Assembly: GCA_051745065.1 (NCBI GenBank)
Contig: JBNJDQ010000030.1
Location: 1-19,646, forward strand
Reading direction: 5' to 3'
DNA length: 19,646 nt
DNA from: Chitinivibrio sp051745065
Lineage (GTDB): Bacteria > Fibrobacterota > Chitinivibrionia > Chitinivibrionales > Chitinivibrionaceae
The position numbers and the translations under genes were made by a program. Shown piece by piece: positions 1-6,357 of the stretch. How positions within the stretch are numbered: the stretch's first letter is position 1; every line of letters starts with the position of its first letter. The notes under the pieces are model-generated. The model searched no databases. It was not told the DNA's origin and saw nothing but the letters and a program-made list of their open reading frames with translations.

Positions 1-618
1 TTCAACGCCTCCCGTCTTTCTGTACCGGTCAGCCTTATCTTCAACAAAAAAGATCTCTTAACCGAAGAAGACCGCAATGAACTGGCCTTCTACAAAGAGA
101 GCTATTCCCGGATCGTCTCTGTGGTGCATGCCGTTACAACCAAATCCCCCGAAGAGACCCGGCGTATTCTGACAGAAATCTGTCGCGGCCGGTGCTCTGT
201 TTTTGCCGGCCCTTCAGGAACGGGCAAAAGTTCTTTAATGAAGATACTCTTTCCCGATATTCCATTTCGCACCTCGCAACTCTCCCGCCATATCTCCCGG
301 GGCCGGAATACGACCACTCATACGAGCCTGCTGAGCCTGAACAGGGACAGCTTCATAGCAGACACACCGGGATTTTCCCACACTCCCCTGGAGCTGGTAA
401 ATCCGGCAGATGTCAGCAGGCATTTTCCCGATATTGCCGCTCATGCCGGCGAGTGCGCGTTTCGTAACTGCATTCATGAATCCGAACCCCGCTGCGCCGT
501 AAAAGCTGCCGTCGAGACAGAAGATATCGAACCGGAGCGCTACTACAATTACCTTGATATACTCGACGAGGTTCGAAACCGGTCCACCTACGGCAAGCCA
601 TCTTTCAGGCGCCGGTAA
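1..618 (+). CDS. rsgA: Ribosome small-subunit-dependent GTPase A (3' part)
   Basis: Circularly permuted GTPase that binds the 30S subunit late in ribosome assembly. The reading frame is open at the window's left edge, so the N-terminal OB domain and the start lie outside. Visible in the frame are the G4 motif NKKD (about residues 15-18 of the fragment), then the P-loop GPSGTGKSS, then the G3 motif DTPGFS. This G4-G1-G3 order is the signature of the RsgA/YjeQ family. A C-terminal zinc-finger region follows, with the Cys/His set C-A-F-R-N-C-I-H and a later C, and then the helical tail (YYNYLDIL). The gene ends at a TAA with no clear terminator hairpin; a sigma-70-like promoter for the next gene begins 8 bp later. 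An in-frame ATG at 127 is internal, because upstream codons carry conserved sequence. Confidence 0.95.
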   Translation, partial: FNASRLSVPVSLIFNKKDLLTEEDRNELAFYKESYSRIVSVVHAVTTKSPEETRRILTEICRGRCSVFAGPSGTGKSSLMKILFPDIPFRTSQLSRHISRGRNTTTHTSLLSLNRDSFIADTPGFSHTPLELVNPADVSRHFPDIAAHAGECAFRNCIHESEPRCAVKAAVETEDIEPERYYNYLDILDEVRNRSTYGKPSFRRR

Positions 619-625
619 TATCTAC

Positions 626-653
626 TTGCCCAATCAAAATCACATGATATAAT
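626..653 (+). promoter_or_regulatory. Sigma-70-type promoter for the binding protein / kinase pair
   Basis: TTGCCC at 626-631 and a perfect TATAAT at 648-653 are separated by 16 bp. Transcription would start near 660, giving a leader of about 25 nt that carries the GAGG ribosome-binding site of the gene starting at 686. Inference from motif match only. Confidence 0.6.
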
Positions 654-685
654 TCAGATTTCTATTCCACATCGCGTGAGGCGGA

Positions 686-1822
686 ATGAGAAAGCGATAT
701 ATCCTTTTTATACTGTCTGTCCTGCTCGGCGCGGGGGCGTTTCTGTACTTTCGGGCAAATCAGCCCCTTGGGATTGCTGTTATGGGGAGCTTTTCCCGAA
801 CGGTTTTCGACGTTTCAGTTGATGGACGTGACGGAGCACTCCTTGCAATGGAGGAAATCAACGAGGCCGGAGGTATCGCCGGTCGCTCAATTACTCCGAT
901 CCTACTCGATGATCAGGAAAACAAAACAATCGCCCGGCAGAAAGGGCGCAGGATACGCACCAGTGAAATACCTCTGGTTATCGGTCCCTTCAGCAGTGCC
1001 ATGACCCTTGCAGCGGGGCAGGAACTTTCGGAAAGCGGCACCCTGATTATCAGCCCCACCACAAACAGCCCGAAGCTTGAAGATCGAAGGGATAATATTA
1101 TTACAATTATTCCGCCGGCAAGCGCTCTGGTGCGCTCCATGGACAACTATATCTCCTCCTGTGATACAATCACCCGGGTAGCCATTCTCTACAACAGCGG
1201 CAACCGTGCCTATGCTGAGCCACTCAGTCAAAATGCCGAAAAGATCTTTGAGCAATCAGGCATTACGGTTACGGGATTATACCCCTTTGAGAGTCCGAAT
1301 AAAGAGATGGACAGTGATCTCTATATTCGGGAAACTGAAGCGGCCCTTGCGGAAAATCCTCAGGCCCTCATACTCTTTGTCAATTACATGGACGCTCTTC
1401 TGATCATCAAAAGCGCCCGCAGAATAAATAAAGAAGTGCTTCTCATCGGAGGTGATGCCACATGCAATATGGACCTTATCGAAAGCGGCGGTACAATAAC
1501 AGAAGGATTTATTACCTTTCAGTCCTATAACCTTCTCAGTACAGCTCCGGCATATCAAAGGTTTTACAGTAAATTCACCCGCCGCTTCGGCTATCAGCCC
1601 AACTTTGCCGCTGTTCAGGCATATAATGCTGTCTCCATCATGAAGCAGGCTCTGTTACACGACCCATCCCCTTCCAATCTCAAAAAAACCATTCTATCCA
1701 CGGGCAAATTTGACGGCCTGACCCGGGAAATAACCTTTAACGCCTTTGGCGATAATACGGCGGACTACATTCCCTTCATCGTGCAGAACGGAGCCCTTGT
1801 TCATGCCGCGCCGAATAAATAA
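686..1822 (+). CDS. Periplasmic ligand-binding protein (Leu/Ile/Val-binding, Peripla_BP_6-like)
   Basis: A 378-residue type I periplasmic binding protein of the branched-chain amino-acid (LivJ-like) class. The N-terminus has basic residues then a hydrophobic stretch (residues 5-22) that looks like a signal anchor or signal peptide; I see no lipobox Cys. Family features: the opening strand GIAVMGSF, then DGALLAMEEINEAGGIAG, then DDQENK, a VIGPFSSA segment with ISPTTNSP, a second-lobe FVNYMDALLIIKSARRI region and a C-terminal AYNAVSIMKQAL helix. GAGG precedes the ATG. No ABC permease or ATPase genes are nearby. Its last 20 nt overlap the start of a membrane histidine kinase, which suggests it presents ligand to that kinase rather than to a transporter. 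Ligand unknown; an amino acid, amide or other small polar compound is only a family-based guess. Confidence 0.85.
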   Translation: MRKRYILFILSVLLGAGAFLYFRANQPLGIAVMGSFSRTVFDVSVDGRDGALLAMEEINEAGGIAGRSITPILLDDQENKTIARQKGRRIRTSEIPLVIGPFSSAMTLAAGQELSESGTLIISPTTNSPKLEDRRDNIITIIPPASALVRSMDNYISSCDTITRVAILYNSGNRAYAEPLSQNAEKIFEQSGITVTGLYPFESPNKEMDSDLYIRETEAALAENPQALILFVNYMDALLIIKSARRINKEVLLIGGDATCNMDLIESGGTITEGFITFQSYNLLSTAPAYQRFYSKFTRRFGYQPNFAAVQAYNAVSIMKQALLHDPSPSNLKKTILSTGKFDGLTREITFNAFGDNTADYIPFIVQNGALVHAAPNK

Positions 1823-4400
1823 CAAAACTGCCTCTTTAAGCGGTAAAATATACAGAAAACTCTTTTTTCTGTCCGCACTTCCTGTCATTCTTGTCATCAT
1901 CGGGATTCTTTTAGGTATGCTGCATCATTTCAGCAATGCCCGTGATATGTACAGTCTTGAAACGGCCCGCCTCAGCGTTGAAATCATTAACTCCCGCTTC
2001 AGCAATGCCCATCGGATAATCAGGAAAATTGCACGAATCCATGGGCATTACCCCGAGCATTCCTTTGCCCGTACTGTGGAAGCCATACTGCCGCAATCTC
2101 CCTTTTCGGATATACACATTGTCGATTCCTCTGGAAGAATCAGCAACTCCTACATGATCCGCGGAGATAAAATTGTCCCCCGTGACAGTATCCTCTGGCA
2201 TAACACTACTTTTGCAGGGAAATCCTTTTTTACACAAAACGCAGAGCAGAACCGAATCTGGTCCCCGGTTTACAATTCCTTTATCAGTGGTGAAAAAACG
2301 GTCTCCCTGTTTTATCCCCTGGAGAAGGGATATATCTGCGGCGATATTCAGCTGGCACAAATCCAGGAAGTGATTCAGAAACTCAACGAAAAAATCCAAA
2401 AAGATATCGCCGTAATCGATCGTTTCGGAAAATTTATTCTTTCCGGAAACAGCGCAGAAAACTACACAAACCTTCGGCAGCTTCTTGAACTGCGCCAAAC
2501 AAGTTCCGCCGCAGACGCCCTGACCTACACCCGCAACAGTACCAAAATGAAAGGACATCTGCTCCCTCTGCAGGATAAAAAATGGTACATCCTCATTTCA
2601 GAGCCATACGCATCCTTTATTGAGCCATATCTCTATTTAACCGGCGGAGGTGTTTTTTTACTGTTCTTTATCGTATTTATTTTAACAGCTTCCCATTATT
2701 CCATATCGCTGTGGCTGCGGGAGGTGTTTTCTCAATTTCAGGAAAACCTCAACAATCTTGCCCGGGGAGAATACTCTCTGGCAGAATCACGCACGGGGAT
2801 CCGTGAGCTGGATGAAATGGCCGCACACCTGAGGAAAAGCGCCGACGAAATAGCCATTCGGGAAAAGAATCTGCGGCGCTCCCGGGTCAACGCAGTTAAT
2901 CAGGCGGAATTCCAGCAGCATCTGATTGACGAAATCCCCTACCCACTGTACGTTATATCCCGAAATGAAAGAGAAAAAAAGGATCGGGTCATACTCAAAA
3001 ACAGAGCCTGTCTACGCGCCTTCGGAAAGGAAACAACCAAACTTTTACAGATCTCTGACATGGAGGGTGAGATCACCGCTCCTCTTCGGGACGAAAGGGA
3101 CCACCATTTTATTCTGCGCAAAAGAAACTATTCCGTCCGGGGCAGCGGCAAAGGACAGATTGTCATTCTTATCGATATTACTGACCGGCAGGAGCTGGAA
3201 GAGCAACTTCGGCATTCGGAAAAGCTCCATGCCCTGGGACAGCTTGCCGGGGGCATCGCCCACGATATGAATAATCAGCTTGCCGGCATTATGGGCATTG
3301 CCGAACTGATGAAAATGCACCATGCACCGGATTCTGAATCCGAAAAAAGCATTGATACCATCCTCTCGGCTGTCCGCAACAGTGCCTCCCTGGTGCAACA
3401 ACTCCTGGCCTTTTCCCGGCAGGGTAAATACCGTATGGAACCAATCAGTATCTGTGCCGTTGTAGGGGATGTGGAGGAAATTCTGCGCCACAGTATCACC
3501 AAGAAGTGCCGCATCTACACGGATCTGCCCGAAGAATGCAGTTCACTCTGCATTCGCGGGGATTACTCACAGATCCAGAATGCCCTGCTCAACCTGTCCA
3601 TCAATGGGGCAGACAGCCTGAACAATCGTGACGGCAGCCTTCAGATCCGCGTGGAAATATGCACTTTTGCATCCCCCCTGGAGGTGGTGGACGGCACACT
3701 GCCTCCGGGAGAATATGTCTGTTTGAACGTGGCCGATACGGGGGAAGGCATTCCGCAGAACGCTCTCAGTCGTATATTTGAACCGTTTTATACAACCAAG
3801 GAAAACGGAAAAGGAACGGGCATGGGGCTGGCTGCGGTGTACGGCACGGTGATGAATCACGGCGGCGGTATACAGGTTACCTCCTCCGCAAGGGGGACAA
3901 CATTCAGTCTGTATTTTCCCCGCATTCCCTGCACCTCTCAAAAACATTCCTCTGCGCACGTACGAAAAAAGAATGCCCCCGGAAGCGTCGCATCCCGTAA
4001 AGGGCAAATACTTGTCGTTGATGACGATGAACTGATGCGCACAACTCTGCGCTCGGGAATCACCCGCATGGGCTACACCGTGCTTACTGCGGAAAACGGG
4101 CTGGAGGCGGTGTCCCGTGTAAAAGAACAGGCGTCAGAGATTGATCTGATTATTCTTGATGTCATAATGCCGGTCATGGACGGAGTGGAAGCGTACAGGG
4201 AAATACGCAAATCTGCCGGGGAAATCCCGGTAATTGTTGCGTCGGGCTATGCTAAAGAGGGAAAAGTACAGGAGCTGATTTCCATGGGAGCGAACCGCTA
4301 TATCTCCAAACCCTTTTCGATTTTCGAACTGGAGCATACCATCGCGGAACTACTGGGGGAAGGAAAAGGGCCGGAAGAGATCCGGCCCCGGGAGAACTAA
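1803..4400 (+). CDS. Membrane hybrid histidine kinase (dCache-like sensor, PAS, HisKA, HATPase, receiver)
   Basis: A 865-residue hybrid sensor kinase. Domains in order: TM1 (about 19-40), a 230-240-residue extracytoplasmic sensor resembling dCache, TM2 (about 275-300), a HAMP-like linker and coiled coil, a PAS-like segment (IPYPLYVISR), HisKA with phospho-acceptor H487 in GGIAHDMNNQ, HATPase_c (N box NLSINGADSL, G1 DTGEGIP, G2 GKGTGMGL), and a C-terminal receiver with D786 in LIILDVIMP and the conserved Lys in ISKPF. I chose ATG 1803 because GGAG sits 9 nt before it and the hydrophobic segment then falls at the N-terminus; the frame is open further upstream to 1746. The start overlaps the binding-protein gene by 20 bp, so translation is probably coupled. 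No DNA-binding response regulator is adjacent. Confidence 0.9.
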   Translation: MPRRINNKTASLSGKIYRKLFFLSALPVILVIIGILLGMLHHFSNARDMYSLETARLSVEIINSRFSNAHRIIRKIARIHGHYPEHSFARTVEAILPQSPFSDIHIVDSSGRISNSYMIRGDKIVPRDSILWHNTTFAGKSFFTQNAEQNRIWSPVYNSFISGEKTVSLFYPLEKGYICGDIQLAQIQEVIQKLNEKIQKDIAVIDRFGKFILSGNSAENYTNLRQLLELRQTSSAADALTYTRNSTKMKGHLLPLQDKKWYILISEPYASFIEPYLYLTGGGVFLLFFIVFILTASHYSISLWLREVFSQFQENLNNLARGEYSLAESRTGIRELDEMAAHLRKSADEIAIREKNLRRSRVNAVNQAEFQQHLIDEIPYPLYVISRNEREKKDRVILKNRACLRAFGKETTKLLQISDMEGEITAPLRDERDHHFILRKRNYSVRGSGKGQIVILIDITDRQELEEQLRHSEKLHALGQLAGGIAHDMNNQLAGIMGIAELMKMHHAPDSESEKSIDTILSAVRNSASLVQQLLAFSRQGKYRMEPISICAVVGDVEEILRHSITKKCRIYTDLPEECSSLCIRGDYSQIQNALLNLSINGADSLNNRDGSLQIRVEICTFASPLEVVDGTLPPGEYVCLNVADTGEGIPQNALSRIFEPFYTTKENGKGTGMGLAAVYGTVMNHGGGIQVTSSARGTTFSLYFPRIPCTSQKHSSAHVRKKNAPGSVASRKGQILVVDDDELMRTTLRSGITRMGYTVLTAENGLEAVSRVKEQASEIDLIILDVIMPVMDGVEAYREIRKSAGEIPVIVASGYAKEGKVQELISMGANRYISKPFSIFELEHTIAELLGEGKGPEEIRPREN
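4364..4388 (-). terminator. Rho-independent terminator of the rubrerythrin-rubredoxin operon, inside the kinase gene
   Basis: A perfect 7-bp GGGCCGG/CCGGCCC stem (4368-4374 with 4382-4388) with a 7-nt loop. Read on the minus strand it is followed by TTTTCCTT. It lies about 10 bp beyond the rubredoxin stop and within the last codons of the plus-strand kinase. On the plus strand no T-run follows, so it should act mainly for the minus strand. Confidence 0.7.
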
Positions 4401-4558
4401 TCCATCTTTTCGAAATCCTCTTTACCGACACCGCATTCGGGGCAGACCCAATCATCGGGAATGTCTTCAAAGGCAGTTCCGGGTTCAATTCCGCTATCGG
4501 GATCACCCACTTCGGGGTCATAGATCCATCCGCATACAGTACATTCGTACTTACTCAT
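4397..4558 (-). CDS. Rubredoxin
   Basis: A 53-residue rubredoxin, an electron carrier with one Fe(Cys)4 centre. Visible are the first knuckle CTVCG (C6, C9) in YECTVCGWIYDPEVGDP, the acidic middle with GTAFEDIPDDW, and the second knuckle CPECGVGK (C39, C42), ending in DFEKMD; length and spacing are typical of the family. AAGGAG lies 7 nt upstream of the ATG. The gene starts 15 bp after the rubrerythrin stop, so the two form an operon in which rubredoxin likely donates electrons to rubrerythrin for peroxide reduction. Its TAG stop (4397-4399) overlaps the TAA of the convergent kinase (4398-4400) by two bases. Confidence 0.97.
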   Translation of the reverse strand: MSKYECTVCGWIYDPEVGDPDSGIEPGTAFEDIPDDWVCPECGVGKEDFEKMD

Positions 4559-4573
4559 ATTACTACTCCTTAA

Positions 4574-5149
4574 TTAATACTGTTCAACAAATACTTCGAA
4601 ATGAGCTTGAGGGTGTACACAGGCGGGACAGACTCTGGGAGCTTCTGTGCCTTCGTGAAGGTATCCACAGTTTCTGCAACGCCAGGTAACAGTGTTCCCT
4701 TTTTTGAAAACCATCCCTTTTTCAAGATTATCCGCCAGCTGACGATAGCGGTTTTCATGCTGCTTCTCTGCCACAACAATAGATTCAAAGGCCTCTGCAA
4801 TTTTCTCAAAGCCTTCTTCCCGTGCTGTTTTTGCAAAACCGGGATACATATCGCCCCACTCTTCCAACTCGCCATCGGCAGCAGCCTTCAGATTTTCAAG
4901 AGTTGTACCAATCATGCCGGCGGGAAATGATGCCTGCACCTCCGCTTCACCGCCTTCAAGAAATTTAAAAAACCGTTTTGCGTGCTCTTTCTCCTGCTCT
5001 GCAGTTTCAGTAAAAATATCCGAAATCTGAACAAGACCTTCTTTTCTGGCCTTTGCTGCAAAATAGGTGTAGCGGTTACGTGCCTGAGATTCACCGGCAA
5101 AGGCGGTAATCAGGTTCTTCTCCGTCTGCGTTCCTTTCAGATCTGCCAT
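4574..5149 (-). CDS. rbr: Rubrerythrin
   Basis: A 191-residue rubrerythrin: an N-terminal four-helix ferritin-like diiron domain followed by a rubredoxin-like domain. It reduces hydrogen peroxide to water in the cytoplasm of anaerobes. Diiron ligands in the expected motifs are E20 (AGESQARNRY), E53 and H56 (EQEKEH), E94/E97 (DGELEEW), and E128 and H131 (AEKQHENRY). The rubredoxin centre is C158/C161 and C174/C177, with the characteristic ending CPACVHPQAHFE. Length equals the classical Desulfovibrio-type rubrerythrin. AAGGAG is 5 nt upstream of the ATG. It is the first gene of a two-gene operon with rubredoxin, and its promoter region carries a PerR/Fur-like palindrome that overlaps the -10 box. 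Confidence 0.97.
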   Translation of the reverse strand: MADLKGTQTEKNLITAFAGESQARNRYTYFAAKARKEGLVQISDIFTETAEQEKEHAKRFFKFLEGGEAEVQASFPAGMIGTTLENLKAAADGELEEWGDMYPGFAKTAREEGFEKIAEAFESIVVAEKQHENRYRQLADNLEKGMVFKKGNTVTWRCRNCGYLHEGTEAPRVCPACVHPQAHFEVFVEQY

Positions 5150-5183
5150 TCAAGCTCCTTATTAATTAAACCGTAAAAATCAG

Positions 5184-5210
5184 ATTATGGTTATTGTAAT
5201 ATATGTGCAA
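5184..5210 (-). promoter_or_regulatory. Probable rubrerythrin promoter with overlapping PerR-like box
   Basis: On the minus strand TTGCAC (5205-5210) and CATAAT (5184-5189) are 15 bp apart. The 15-bp stretch 5185-5199, TTATGGTTATTGTAA, matches the PerR consensus TTATAAT-N-ATTATAA at 11 of 14 defined positions and is flanked by A and T as in PerR boxes. It covers the -10 element, as expected for a repressor site. The box match is seen directly; identification of the regulator is inference. Confidence 0.6.
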
Positions 5211-5284
5211 TCAGGAAAAAAACGCAAAGAAAGATTCGGAAAAATTCATCTCCCACAGAACCCCTGTGATTTCTCAGAAACATA

Positions 5285-5312
5285 TTGCTTCACGGGCGTT
5301 CTGTTGTATAAT
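5285..5312 (+). promoter_or_regulatory. Sigma-70-type promoter for the AIM24-family gene
   Basis: TTGCTT at 5285-5290 and a perfect TATAAT at 5307-5312 with 16-bp spacing. The predicted start near 5320 leaves a leader of about 105 nt before the ATG at 5427. Confidence 0.6.
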
Positions 5313-5359
5313 CAGTATGAACATATAACTGTAAAGCGATTCAGCATTGATCTCTGAAA

Positions 5360-5376
5360 TCCTGTTCGGAACAGGA
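5360..5376 (+). other. Hairpin in the 5' leader of the AIM24-family gene
   Basis: TCCTGTT-CGG-AACAGGA forms a 7-bp stem with a 3-nt loop. An alternative pairing is possible between ATCCTG (5359-5364) and CAGGAT (5382-5387). No T-run follows. Function unknown; it may be a post-transcriptional element or incidental. Confidence 0.35.
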
Positions 5377-5426
5377 CGTATCAGGATCAGCAGCAACAAC
5401 AGAATATCCTTTATCAGGAGGACGTA

Positions 5427-6221
5427 ATGAATTCTCATGAGATCGATTATCAGATTATCGGCAACGATCTTCAGGCAGTGGAAGTGGAACTGGATCCGCA
5501 GGAAACAGTGGTCGCCGAAGCATCCGCCATGAGCTGGATGGATGCAGGTATCAGTTTTGAAGCCAAAATGGGTGACGGCTCAAAACCCGGGCAGGGCCTG
5601 ATGGGAAAAATCTTTGATGCCGGCAAACGAATGATCAGTGGAGAGTCACTCTTTACCACTCATTTCACCAATCAGGGGACCGGAAAGAAACATATCACCT
5701 TCGGCGCGCCGTATCCCGGCAGAATCATTCCTGTCAATCTTCCCGATTTTGACGGAGAATTGATTTGCCAGAAAGATGCATTCCTCTGTGCCGCCCTGGG
5801 GACAGAAATATCCATTCGCCTGAACAAAAAACTCGGTGCCGGTTTATTTGGTGGTGAAGGATTTATCCTGCAAACCCTGCGGGGAGACGGAAAAGCCTTT
5901 ATCCATGCCGGCGGAACCATTGTGGAGCGAAAACTTCAGGGGGAAACCATCAAGGTGGATACTGGATGCATTGCCGCTTTTTCCGGCGGTATTGATTACA
6001 ATATTGAAATGAACAGAAACCTTAAGTCCGCAGTCTTCGGTGGTGAAGGACTGTTTCTTGCCACTCTTTCCGGAACAGGAACAGTCTGGCTGCAAACACT
6101 GCCCTTTTCGCGCTTTGCCGACCGTATCCTGCAGAATGCCCCTTCATCCGGAGGCAAAAGAACGGGGGAAGGTTCTGTACTGGGTGGACTGGGCGATCTG
6201 CTCAACGGTGATAACAGATAA
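5427..6221 (+). CDS. AIM24 / TIGR00266-family protein
   Basis: A 264-residue protein of the AIM24 (TIGR00266) family, which has a duplicated beta-barrel (TRAP-like) fold; its bacterial function is not established. Family hallmarks seen here are the opening IDYQIIGNDLQAVEVELDP, EASAMSWMDAGISFEAKM, the glycine-rich repeat FGGEGFILQTLRGDGKAFIHAGG and its echo FGGEGLFLATLSGTGTVWLQTLP, and the ending region LPFSRFADRIL followed by a Gly/Ser-rich tail. The segment GKIFDAGKRMISGESLFTTHF is also typical. There is no signal peptide or membrane segment, so it should be cytoplasmic. AGGAGG lies about 5 nt before the ATG. It has its own promoter and a leader of about 105 nt, divergent from rubrerythrin. 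Any link with the downstream cyclase-like gene is unproven. Confidence 0.9.
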   Translation: MNSHEIDYQIIGNDLQAVEVELDPQETVVAEASAMSWMDAGISFEAKMGDGSKPGQGLMGKIFDAGKRMISGESLFTTHFTNQGTGKKHITFGAPYPGRIIPVNLPDFDGELICQKDAFLCAALGTEISIRLNKKLGAGLFGGEGFILQTLRGDGKAFIHAGGTIVERKLQGETIKVDTGCIAAFSGGIDYNIEMNRNLKSAVFGGEGLFLATLSGTGTVWLQTLPFSRFADRILQNAPSSGGKRTGEGSVLGGLGDLLNGDNR

Positions 6222-6251
6222 TTCTTCCGCCCCCGGTGGAAACCCTTGTAT

Positions 6252-6275
6252 ACCTCCCCCTGGTACAGGAGAGGT
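6252..6275 (+). other. Imperfect hairpin after the AIM24-family gene
   Basis: ACCTC/GAGGT and CCTG/CAGG form a two-part stem (6252-6256 with 6271-6275, 6259-6262 with 6266-6269) with a CC/A internal mismatch and a GTA loop. No U-tract follows, so it is a poor intrinsic terminator. It could stabilise the mRNA 3' end or be incidental. Confidence 0.25.
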
Positions 6276-6303
6276 GGACAGATCAGCGCCATAAGTATAT
6301 TTT
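6275..6303 (+). promoter_or_regulatory. Candidate promoter of the cyclase-Nudix gene
   Basis: TGGACA at 6275-6280 (five of six matches to TTGACA) and TATTTT at 6298-6303 (four of six) with optimal 17-bp spacing. Transcription would start near 6310, placing the hairpin at 6308-6328 at the extreme 5' end of the mRNA. Confidence 0.45.
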
Positions 6304-6307
6304 ATAC

Positions 6308-6328
6308 CTCTGCTGCATATCAGCAGAG
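6308..6328 (+). other. Perfect 8-bp hairpin in the leader of the cyclase-Nudix gene
   Basis: CTCTGCTG-CATAT-CAGCAGAG, a perfect inverted repeat with a 5-nt loop, 29 bp upstream of the ATG. No poly-T follows. It could be an operator, or a 5'-end mRNA stabiliser if the upstream promoter is right. Confidence 0.5.
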
Positions 6329-6357
6329 AATAACCCCGTATCTTTTGAGGCCGCAAA

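Noticed and set aside
1911..2558. A 215-codon minus-strand frame opposite the kinase sensor domain
   Set aside because: Shadow frame of a convincing kinase; no homology-like motifs.
5455..5462. Minus-strand GCCGATAA in the AIM24-family gene, a perfect sigma-28 -10 sequence
   Set aside because: No TAAA box at 15-16 bp upstream and it points into an intergenic region already explained by the rubrerythrin promoter.
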